Origin: Planctomycetota bacterium
Lineage (GTDB): Bacteria > Planctomycetota > JACOTG01
Direction of reading: 5' to 3'
Length of the DNA: 40,273 nucleotides
Assembly: GCA_016178505.1 (NCBI GenBank)
Contig: JACOTG010000267.1
Coordinates: 1 to 40,273 of the forward strand
A model generated the notes under the pieces. That model had not been told where the DNA came from. It worked only from the letters and a program-made list of their open reading frames with translations, and ran no database searches. The position numbers and the translations under genes were made by a program. Below, in pieces: positions 33,495 to 40,273 of this stretch. Every line of letters starts with the position of its first letter. Position 1 is the first letter of the stretch.

Positions 33495-36098
33495 TCAAAT
33501 CTTGAGCCTCTCCACGGCCGTGATCGCGAGCGCCGCCGACTTCGCCAAAGAACGCAGTCGGTATACGATCTCGCCCTTCACGGCTCCTTTTTCGAGGGCC
33601 AGCTCGGCTTTCACGAAGACGCGAAGGGTGCCGTCGGCGTTCGGGGTCACGCGCTCGACCTCGCTGTGCATCGCCGTCGCCTTGCCGCGAACCAGCACGG
33701 CGACGATCTGCGCCAGCGGCGCGAGCACGGCGCCGCGGTCCTTCTTCGGCACGCCGGGGTCGACGACGCGGTCGAGGAAGTCGACGTCGCCGCGCAGGAA
33801 CGCGGCGTCGAGGGCCTTCACGAATTCGCGCACGTCGCGATCGGGAATTGCCGGACCGGGCCAAACGTCGTCCGAACGGTCGAAGTCGAGCACTTCGTGG
33901 TCCGGGTCGAGGAGCGCGGCGGTCACGTTCGGCGCGGGCGGCAGCGCCGTGTCGGCGCCGGCGGCGACGCGCACGCGGATTCGCCGCGTCTCGGTGCCGG
34001 CCGTGATCTCGACGGTCACGGCCGTCGACACGGCGCCGCGATTTCGCACGCGAAGGACACCCTCGGCGTCACGATCGAGCGAGAGATCGGGCACACCCGT
34101 CCCTTCCGTCCACTCGTGGAATGCGCGCGCGATCCGATCGACGTCGTCGCCCGCGACCCCGCGCGAGAACGCCTCGCGCAGCATCTCGAGCGACACGTCG
34201 CGTCCGCGAGAGTCGCCGCCCAGCGCGGCGAGCGCCGCGTCGAGCGGTACAGCCGCGGGGTCCGTCGCGAGCGCGCGAAGAAACCAGGCGCCGCGGGTCG
34301 CGCCGCTTCGTCGATACGACCGATCGCCCGGCTTCAGTCCCGCGAGCGGCCGATCGGTGCGCGCGATCGTCTCGTACGCGGATGCGAGCACGTCGAAGAA
34401 CTTCGCACTCGCGGCGGCGCCGCGCTTCGTCGCGACGAACCGGCTCGCGAGGTACGTCGGCGCGCCGTCCGCGAGGACTCCGAGGCCGGGCCCGACCGGA
34501 AACGCGCCGAAGCCGAGCCAAGTTCGCGCGATCTCCGTCGCGAGCGCCGACTCCCGCGCCGCACCCTCGGCGCCGAGAAACGCCGGATCCACGAGGATCA
34601 GGTCTCCCGCCACGGCGGCCGCTCCCGAAGCCTCGCTCGCGACGACGACGCGGAGAGACGCCGAGCCTCCTCCGAGCTTCTCCGAGTAGAAGCGCCGCAT
34701 CTCGGCCATCGACTCGAGGAGCGTCCCGATCCGCGATTCCTCCGCGTCCTCGGAGTCGGCGAAATCGTCGGGAACGATGGCGTCGATGCCTCCTCGCGAC
34801 GATGCCTTCGTGCGGAAGGATCCGGCAATCAAGACGGGAAGGCCCGGAGTCGAGAGCTTCCACAGATAGGTATGCGTTCGTCGCGCCACGTCGGGATCGC
34901 CGACGCGCTCGCCCGACGAAACGGCCACGTCTCCGTCGCTGTTGGTGGACACGCGAAGCAGGATGGGCGCGGCCCCGGAGCGCCCCGTGCGGGCGGCGAA
35001 CGCGAGGGGAAACGGCGTGGGGTACCAGCCGCTCTCGGGAAGCAATCGAATCTCGCCGCTCACCAGATCGAACGCCGGGCTCGCTTGCATCCCGCCCGCG
35101 ACGATCTCTCCGACGCGCCGCGGGCCGACGTCGTGGCGCAGTCCGTATCGGACGATCACTTCCACGGTCTCCCCTGGCCCGAAAGCCGGCGCCGCGTCGG
35201 CCGTGAGCACGGAGCCGATCCCGGGAACCGTCCGCGTGGCGAGTCGCTGTGGCTTGCCTGCGATCTCCAGCGCGTCCGGGCGAGCCGACGGCCCGAGGAA
35301 GAGCTTCACGGCGCCGAACGGGATCGGTCGAGTCGATGCGTTTCGAAGCTCGAGCGCCACCGCCGCGTCCGCGGTTGCGATGTCGGGGTGCAACTCGATC
35401 GCGATTCGATACCGATCGACGAAGAGATCCGAGAGCGCGCGCACGCCGTCGAGAAGGCGCCCACGCTCGGTCTCGAGATCGCGGTCCGAATCGGAGTCGA
35501 CCGCCACCGGGATCGTCGCGTCGCGAGCACGAACGAACCTCCCCTCGCGCACGACGTCGGTTCCCACCACGACGCGATAGTCGGTTTCGGTGGGCAAGAG
35601 CGCGAGCGCCGCGTCGATGCCGCGCTCTTCGGCACCGGCGACGATGAACACGACGCGATTCGTGGCGAACGGGCTGTCCGCCACGAGCACGACTCCGGAT
35701 TCCGGATCCTCGAGATCCCGGTCGCCGAAGCGAAGCGTGCCGTCGCCCACGCGCAGCGGCAGTCGATCCTGGAGCTTCGTGAGAAGCGCATTCGAACGTC
35801 CCGTTCCGAGCACGACCAGATTGTGCGAACGCAGGATTTCCTCGGTGACGTCGCGCGCCGCGCGCACTTCGCAGGAAACGCCGTCACGAATCGCGGCAAG
35901 CCATCGGGAGACGGCGTCCGCGCGCGTCCGCTCGCGGAACTGCGCGTCGACGTCGGCGGCCCCGTAAACCACGACGATCGGCGCGTCGGTTCGAACGACC
36001 CGATCGATCGTGGGCTGAGCCGCCGCCACGGATGGGAAATGGAAAGGGAACGCGACGAGAACGATCAGCGAGAAGGTTCGAAGGCGAAAGGCATTCAT
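33495..36098 (-). CDS. Exported M1-aminopeptidase-like protein lacking the zinc-binding residues
   Basis: This 867-residue protein has a signal peptide (LIVLVAFPFHFPSVAAAQ). Residues 30-220 are an uncharacterised alpha/beta region. Residues ~225-420 look like an M1-type N-domain (VDRYRIAIELHPDIATADAA, ESGWYPTPFPLAFAAR). Residues 455-580 resemble the gluzincin catalytic region: RRFYSEKLG, then ATEIARTWLGFGAF where active M1 enzymes have HELAHQWFG, then LADGAPTYLASRF where they have LNEGFATYL. Both zinc histidines are replaced (Thr521, Arg525) and the third ligand Glu by Asp, so it is probably inactive. A ~100-residue C-terminal domain resembles an NTF2-like fold (DVREFVKALDAAFLRGDVDF), my weakest claim. 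The ATG at 36098 has no clear ribosome site and lies 36 bases after the DUF4388 gene. Confidence 0.7.
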   Translation of the reverse strand: MNAFRLRTFSLIVLVAFPFHFPSVAAAQPTIDRVVRTDAPIVVVYGAADVDAQFRERTRADAVSRWLAAIRDGVSCEVRAARDVTEEILRSHNLVVLGTGRSNALLTKLQDRLPLRVGDGTLRFGDRDLEDPESGVVLVADSPFATNRVVFIVAGAEERGIDAALALLPTETDYRVVVGTDVVREGRFVRARDATIPVAVDSDSDRDLETERGRLLDGVRALSDLFVDRYRIAIELHPDIATADAAVALELRNASTRPIPFGAVKLFLGPSARPDALEIAGKPQRLATRTVPGIGSVLTADAAPAFGPGETVEVIVRYGLRHDVGPRRVGEIVAGGMQASPAFDLVSGEIRLLPESGWYPTPFPLAFAARTGRSGAAPILLRVSTNSDGDVAVSSGERVGDPDVARRTHTYLWKLSTPGLPVLIAGSFRTKASSRGGIDAIVPDDFADSEDAEESRIGTLLESMAEMRRFYSEKLGGGSASLRVVVASEASGAAAVAGDLILVDPAFLGAEGAARESALATEIARTWLGFGAFPVGPGLGVLADGAPTYLASRFVATKRGAAASAKFFDVLASAYETIARTDRPLAGLKPGDRSYRRSGATRGAWFLRALATDPAAVPLDAALAALGGDSRGRDVSLEMLREAFSRGVAGDDVDRIARAFHEWTEGTGVPDLSLDRDAEGVLRVRNRGAVSTAVTVEITAGTETRRIRVRVAAGADTALPPAPNVTAALLDPDHEVLDFDRSDDVWPGPAIPDRDVREFVKALDAAFLRGDVDFLDRVVDPGVPKKDRGAVLAPLAQIVAVLVRGKATAMHSEVERVTPNADGTLRVFVKAELALEKGAVKGEIVYRLRSLAKSAALAITAVERLKI

Positions 36099-36134
36099 TC
36101 GGCTGGAGATGATAGCGCCTCGGTCGCGTGGCCG

Positions 36135-37448
36135 TCAGCTCTCCCCCGCGGGCGGATGGAAAACCACCGTGAACGGCGAGCCCTCGCCCCCGGGCGCCAC
36201 TTCGAACGCACCGCGTACCGGCTCGGCAAACGGAGCCGGAAGTCGGAGAGGCGAGCCGGATCCGGCGAGCGTCGAATCCACCGTTGCGACGAGCGTTCCT
36301 CCGGAGAGGAGCGTCCGCCGCGCGATCTCGGACAAGAGCGCCGGCGACGCGTCGGCCACGCCGACGATGCGCGCGCCGCGATCGATCGCCGCCGATACGA
36401 ATGCCAGCGACGCGCGATCCGCCGGCACGAGCGGGTAGCTCACCACGAATCCCTTGTCGGCGGGGAACCGATACGCGGCACGTCGCGAGAACCACGCTGC
36501 CCCGACCTTTCGTATCTGGGACAGGTGATGAATCGCCGACGCCGCAAAGTCGGTCGCGATGGAGTCGGGCTCGCCGAACGCGAGGAAACAAAGCGGGAGC
36601 TCTTCGAGGAGCGATTGGACTTCGGCATCGCTTTCGGGGAATGCCGGCACGGTTCGCGGCATGTGCAGCGAAAGCGCGCGGCGACCTCCATACACGGTGG
36701 CAACCGCGCGAAGCCCGAGTCCGTTCGACGCCTCGAGCACGCCCTCCGCGACGCCGGTTCGCTCGAGCTCGCGACGCGCGAGCGGATCGAGCGCGGCGAG
36801 GATCAAGCGTTCGACGTCGGACGCCTCGACCGGCGCGGCCTCGAGCGGGATCACGCGAGTCCGCGCGACGAGCCGTGGCGACAGCCCCGAGAACAGCTGA
36901 AGGCTGTCGGCCTCCTCTTCGTTCATCCGCGCGATGAGCCCGTCGATTCCCTTTCCTCGACGCGCTCGCGCGGCGTGCGGCATCGCGCGGTCGACGATGC
37001 GCGCGAAGATCTCTCGGATGCCGTCGAGCGGATTCTCCACGACCGCCGGCGCGCGCTCCTCGCCTCCCTCCAGCGGAAGGCGATCGCGCGCGGCCTCGTC
37101 CATCTGGCGCGCGGCCTCCATGAGGAGGTTTTCGGTAGGGACGCCGAGCGTGCCCTCGGGCGGCACCTTGTCGAAATCGAATTCGAACGATCCGTCCTTC
37201 CAGAGGAAGAGGTGCAGCGCCGCCTGCATTCCTTGACGCTGCGAATCGTCCATCACCGAAACGATCTCGCCGTTCTTGAAGAAGAAGAACCCGCTGCGGT
37301 CGCCGTTTCGCACGGTGAGAAGTCCGGTCTTTCGAGCGAGCATGAGCGTCTGAGCGAGGTCGAGCGTGGAGAATCGAGAGAGGTCGCCGGCGAAGCGTCC
37401 GTGCACGCCGGGCGACCCGTCTGAGCGACCGAAGAGGGAGTGGCTCAT
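36135..37448 (-). CDS. DUF4388 (PATAN-like) domain fused to a degenerate PilT-like ATPase domain
   Basis: This is a 437-residue protein. Residues ~18-115 are a DUF4388/PATAN-type domain (FSTLDLAQTLMLARKTGLLT, GFFFFKNGEIVSVMD, FLWKDGSFEFDFD), a module of regulatory and gliding proteins. Residues ~178-400 follow PilT along its length. DSLQLFSGLSPRLVARTRVI parallels the N-domain SDLHLVTGAPPILRIHGEIR of the neighbouring PilT, and LHMPRTVPAF parallels FRLIPTTIVPF. But the P-loop position reads FGEPDSIATD instead of GSTGSGKST, and the Walker B position reads IVGVADAS instead of LLVGEMRD. It should therefore not hydrolyse ATP. Its ATG overlaps the pilT stop as ATGA (start 37448), so it is translationally coupled to pilT. 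A structural partner that joins or tunes the PilT hexamer is the obvious guess. Confidence 0.78.
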   Translation of the reverse strand: MSHSLFGRSDGSPGVHGRFAGDLSRFSTLDLAQTLMLARKTGLLTVRNGDRSGFFFFKNGEIVSVMDDSQRQGMQAALHLFLWKDGSFEFDFDKVPPEGTLGVPTENLLMEAARQMDEAARDRLPLEGGEERAPAVVENPLDGIREIFARIVDRAMPHAARARRGKGIDGLIARMNEEEADSLQLFSGLSPRLVARTRVIPLEAAPVEASDVERLILAALDPLARRELERTGVAEGVLEASNGLGLRAVATVYGGRRALSLHMPRTVPAFPESDAEVQSLLEELPLCFLAFGEPDSIATDFAASAIHHLSQIRKVGAAWFSRRAAYRFPADKGFVVSYPLVPADRASLAFVSAAIDRGARIVGVADASPALLSEIARRTLLSGGTLVATVDSTLAGSGSPLRLPAPFAEPVRGAFEVAPGGEGSPFTVVFHPPAGES

Positions 37449-38548
37449 GACCGCACTCCGTTCTCGTCGGCGGCCACCGACGCCGCTCCGCTCGACGTGA
37501 GGTACTGGCGGAAGTGGCTCTTGTTGGACGCCTTCGCGTACGCCTCCTCCGACGTCACGACGCGACGCTTGAGGAGATCGAGGATCGACGAGTCGAGCGA
37601 TTGCATCGCGTCCTTCTTGCCGGTCTGGATCACCGATGGGATCTGGTAAGTCTTGCCCTCGCGAATCATGTTCGAGACGGCGGGAGTCACGACGAGCACC
37701 TCGGCAGCCGGCACGCGTCCGCCTCCGTCCGCCCGCTTCAGCAGGCACTGGGACACGACGCCGCGGATCGAGTCCGACAGCATGACGCGGATCTGGTGCT
37801 GCCTTTCGCTCGGGAACACGTCGATGATGCGGTCGACCGTCTGCGCGGCGCCCGTCGTGTGCAACGTCGCGAACACGAGCGTGCCGACCTCGGCCGCGGT
37901 GATCGCGAGCTGGATCGTCTCGAGGTCGCGCATCTCACCGACGAGCAGGATGTCCGGATCCTCGCGCAACGCGGCACGCAGCGCACGCGCAAACGAGCGC
38001 GCGTGGTTGCCCACCTCGCGCTGATTCACGAGCGACAGCTTGTTCTTGTGCACGAATTCGATCGGGTCCTCGATCGTGATGACGTGGCGCCGCACGTTCG
38101 AGTTGATGTGGTCGATCAACGAGGCAAGCGTCGTCGACTTCCCGCTTCCGGTCGACCCGGTGACGAGAACGAGGCCGTGCGTGTGCTTCGCGAAGTCGAG
38201 CACCTGCATCGGCAAGCCGATTTGGGCAAAGGGAACGATCGTGGTCGGAATGAGGCGGAACACGCCGGCCATTCCGTTTCGCTGTTGGAAGACGTTGCAG
38301 CGCAGCCGCGTGACGCCCGGGATCTCGTAGCTGAAGTCGATGTCCTTGAGCCGCTCGAACCGCTGGATCTGTGCTTCGGTCATGAGGTCGTAGAGGAGGC
38401 GCTTGGTCAGCTCTTGGCTCAGCTCCTCGTAGTCGAGCTTTCGGATCTCGCCGTGGATGCGGAGGATCGGCGGTGCCCCCGTCACCAAGTGCAGGTCGGA
38501 GGCTCCCTGCGACTGGATGAGCGCGAAGATCTCGTCGATCGCTGCCAT
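37445..38548 (-). CDS. pilT: Type IV pilus retraction ATPase PilT
   Basis: This 367-residue hexameric ATPase disassembles pili for twitching or surface sensing. All functional motifs are intact: N-domain SDLHLVTGAPPILRIHGEI (residues 18-35), Walker A VTGSTGSGKSTTLA (129-142), Asp box HVITIEDPIEFVHKN (155-169), Walker B REDPDILLVGEMRDLE (195-210) and His box VGTLVFATLHTTGA. The C-terminal segment DAMQSLDSSILDLL is typical. The ATG at 38548 lies 3 bases after the stop of the GspE-like gene, and the stop overlaps the next start. No pilin, pilC or pilQ lies within view, so the machine it serves is not known from this window. Confidence 0.96.
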   Translation of the reverse strand: MAAIDEIFALIQSQGASDLHLVTGAPPILRIHGEIRKLDYEELSQELTKRLLYDLMTEAQIQRFERLKDIDFSYEIPGVTRLRCNVFQQRNGMAGVFRLIPTTIVPFAQIGLPMQVLDFAKHTHGLVLVTGSTGSGKSTTLASLIDHINSNVRRHVITIEDPIEFVHKNKLSLVNQREVGNHARSFARALRAALREDPDILLVGEMRDLETIQLAITAAEVGTLVFATLHTTGAAQTVDRIIDVFPSERQHQIRVMLSDSIRGVVSQCLLKRADGGGRVPAAEVLVVTPAVSNMIREGKTYQIPSVIQTGKKDAMQSLDSSILDLLKRRVVTSEEAYAKASNKSHFRQYLTSSGAASVAADENGVRS

Positions 38549-38551
38549 GAA

Positions 38552-40273
38552 TCAGTTCTCGAAAAGCGGCGCCACGTCTTCGAGCGGAGTCTCGCCGCGG
38601 CGAACACGCTCCATTCCGGATTCGAGGAGGCTCGGCTCGCCCGACCTCTCGACCAGCGAAACGGCGTCGTCGGCCTGGAGCGCGCGGCCGAGCATTTCGT
38701 CGTTCGCCCACAACTCGAGCAGGAACTCGCGCGCACGGACTCCCGTGTGCGAGCACTTGGGACAACCGGTGCCGCGGAATGCCGTGAGCGCGCGCGGCGC
38801 CTCGTCGCGTCGCGGGAACTCGTAGCGCGGCGCGCGCTCGTCGACCACGCGACACTGCGGGCACAAGAGTCGGATTTCGCGCTGCGCGAGGATTCCCGAC
38901 AACGCGGCCGCCAGGAGCCCGCGATTGAGGCCGTACGAAAGGAGGAATCGCAGCGTCGCGCGCGGGCTGCGAAAGTCGGTCGTCATGATCACGGTTCGTC
39001 CCTTCGCCGCAGCCTCGAGCGCGCACTCGACGTCCGCGCGGGCGAAGAGTCGAGGAACGGGCGCGACGGCGAAGTCGGCTCGCGCCGCCGTCTCGAGGTC
39101 GGACACGATTGCCGTGTGTCGCGCGAGGCGGAGGTTCGCGAATTCGGCGCGCCCTGCGAATGCCGAGCTGTCCTCGCGGTAGCTCACGACTCGGCGGTCC
39201 GGACGAGCGAGGTGCCGCAGGAGCGCGTGCACCGCGACGCTCGAGCCTTCCCACTGGTGGCCGGTGACGATCCACAGGCCGTAGCCTCTCGCCGCCAGGA
39301 GCTGCACGCGCTGCAACGCGTCGGTCGGCAGGCCGAGTTCCGAGAGGAGAGGAGCGGGCAGTTCATGCGGTTGGAGCGTGACGATCGCCGACGTCCCCTC
39401 GTCCTCGCGGCCTCGCACGAACGCAACCGGCAGGCGCTGCGTCTCGCCCCGAACGACGACCCGCGCCGTTCCCTCGCAGAGATGTTCGGCCGCGCGCGCG
39501 CGACCGCCCTGCCCTGCGAGTCGCTCGAGGAGCGCGACGATCGTCGCGTGCCAGTCGGGTCGCAGCACGAACGCTTCTTGAAGGGTGGAATCGCTCCGGA
39601 ACTGGACGAAACCGGCGCCCTTACGACGATCGAGGTCGAAGTGCACGGTTCGCACGCCGATCCCGCACGCTTCCTCGAGGACGAGGCGGAGCAGCGCGGT
39701 ACCGGACGCGTCCTCCAGCGCCGCGTGCAGCTCCGGCTCCGGCACTCCGCGCGCGACGACGGGCGGCACGCTGGAGTTCGCGGCTCTCGTCATCGGGCCC
39801 GTCGAGGATGTCGCGACGCCGTAGAGCTGCTCGACCAGCTCGCGCACTTCGTCCTCGGGACCGAGGGATACATTGAGAGTGAGCGCGCGGATCTCGTCCG
39901 CCTCTTCGAGCGACTCGAGGACCAGCGGATCGTCGAGCACGACGTGCAGCTCGTCGCCGGCTTCGAACAGCGGGGCGACGTTGTACGTGCGTGCCAGCGA
40001 CTCCGGAAACCGCTCGGCGCTCGAGGGGTCGACCGCGAGGTCGCGTGGATGAACGTACGACAGCGCGTACTGGCGCGACAGCGCCCACGAAAGGTCGTCG
40101 CGCGTGACGAGCCCGAGGGAGACGAGCGCCTCACCCAGACGCACGTGTCGCTTGGTTTGCTCCTCGAGGCCGCGTCGAAGATCCGCGGTCGTGAGGATTC
40201 CGCTTTCGACGAGGATCTCGCAGAGCGATGCGCCGGTCTTGTGGAGACTAACCTTCTTTCGTCCTCCGTCTTC
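38552..40273 (-). CDS. GspE/PilB-like protein with tandem MshEN-type N-domain and degenerate ATPase site (partial at the window end)
   Basis: The frame is open to the window edge, so the start is outside; at least 573 codons are visible. The N-terminal part has two MshEN/T2SSE_N-type helical repeats: SLCEILVESGILTTADLRRG, and VRLGEALVSLGLVTRDDLSW followed by ALSRQ, the latter matching the RLG...L...Q pattern known to bind c-di-GMP. The ATPase half keeps the GspE outline but not the chemistry. YGLWIVTGHQWEGSSVAVHA sits where GLILVTGPTGSGKTTTLYA is expected, the Walker B region reads DFAVAPVPRLF, and HTN becomes TDF. The arm GILAQREIRLLCPQCRVVDE and zinc knuckle FRGTGCPKCSHTG are well kept. It looks like a pseudo-ATPase assembly or signalling partner for PilT encoded 3 bases downstream. 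Confidence 0.8.
   Translation of the reverse strand, partial: EDGGRKKVSLHKTGASLCEILVESGILTTADLRRGLEEQTKRHVRLGEALVSLGLVTRDDLSWALSRQYALSYVHPRDLAVDPSSAERFPESLARTYNVAPLFEAGDELHVVLDDPLVLESLEEADEIRALTLNVSLGPEDEVRELVEQLYGVATSSTGPMTRAANSSVPPVVARGVPEPELHAALEDASGTALLRLVLEEACGIGVRTVHFDLDRRKGAGFVQFRSDSTLQEAFVLRPDWHATIVALLERLAGQGGRARAAEHLCEGTARVVVRGETQRLPVAFVRGREDEGTSAIVTLQPHELPAPLLSELGLPTDALQRVQLLAARGYGLWIVTGHQWEGSSVAVHALLRHLARPDRRVVSYREDSSAFAGRAEFANLRLARHTAIVSDLETAARADFAVAPVPRLFARADVECALEAAAKGRTVIMTTDFRSPRATLRFLLSYGLNRGLLAAALSGILAQREIRLLCPQCRVVDERAPRYEFPRRDEAPRALTAFRGTGCPKCSHTGVRAREFLLELWANDEMLGRALQADDAVSLVERSGEPSLLESGMERVRRGETPLEDVAPLFEN

Noticed and set aside
33666..37424. A 1252-codon open frame on the plus strand opposite the peptidase-like and DUF4388 genes
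   Set aside because: It is Arg/Glu/His-rich shadow sequence antisense to two protein-like genes, has no domain and no ribosome site; high GC makes such frames common.
1..40273. CRISPR arrays, insertion sequences, prophage or defence genes
   Set aside because: No regularly spaced repeats, transposase, integrase or recognised defence-protein motifs were seen on either strand.

Overview
The window is a GC-rich, densely coded chromosomal segment from a Gram-negative bacterium. Lipid A genes (lpxC-fabZ, lpxB) and outer-membrane assembly genes (bamA, skp) prove an LPS-type envelope. Planctomycetota or a neighbouring deep lineage is the best guess. The grounds are the lpxC-fabZ fusion, the secreted FG-GAP protein with a planctomycete-style N-domain, a degraded C-terminal domain of the same secreted-protein repertoire, and frequent TTG starts behind strong Shine-Dalgarno sites. 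This is inference; no rRNA is present to settle it. Almost every gene is on the minus strand; lpxB and one gene remnant are the exceptions.

Layout, left to right. (1) 1-7208: a partial S9-type peptidase propeller, leucine dehydrogenase, a frameshifted remnant on the plus strand, murA, a cysteine-desulfurase-like PLP enzyme, and a zinc-ribbon/HEAT-repeat protein. (2) 7256-12102: a propionyl-CoA/methylmalonyl-CoA block (carboxylase beta subunit, epimerase, mutase catalytic subunit) behind rluD and a small membrane zinc-ribbon gene. (3) 12166-15670: tRNA-Glu, tRNA-Lys and the translation operon rpsB-tsf-pyrH-frr. rpsB and lpxB are fired by two back-to-back sigma70-like promoters. (4) 15886-18690: lpxB, convergent with a frameshifted FG-GAP repeat protein. 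(5) 18850-31025: a long minus-strand run in transcription order glmU, prs, rplY, pth, rpsF, rpsR, rplI, dnaB, bamA, skp, lpxC-fabZ and a Gfo/Idh/MocA oxidoreductase. It joins peptidoglycan/lipid A precursors, nucleotide synthesis, translation, replication and outer-membrane assembly. (6) 31237-40273: a tightly packed cluster of five genes.

The last cluster is the most unusual part. An intact PilT ATPase lies between two proteins that read as dead members of the same ATPase superfamily. Upstream is a PilB/GspE-like protein whose tandem MshEN-type N-domain (a possible c-di-GMP sensor) and C-terminal zinc knuckle are kept while the P-loop and Walker B are lost. Downstream is a DUF4388/PATAN-domain protein fused to a PilT-like domain that has lost its P-loop. 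These three genes overlap or are 3 bp apart. They are followed by an exported M1-aminopeptidase-like protein without the zinc ligands and a membrane-anchored sulfatase-superfamily protein without the CxPxR motif. I propose a regulated PilT module with two pseudo-ATPase partners; this is a hypothesis from sequence reading only.

No CRISPR array, insertion sequence, phage gene or rRNA was seen. Small palindromic repeats and hairpins lie in several intergenic gaps.
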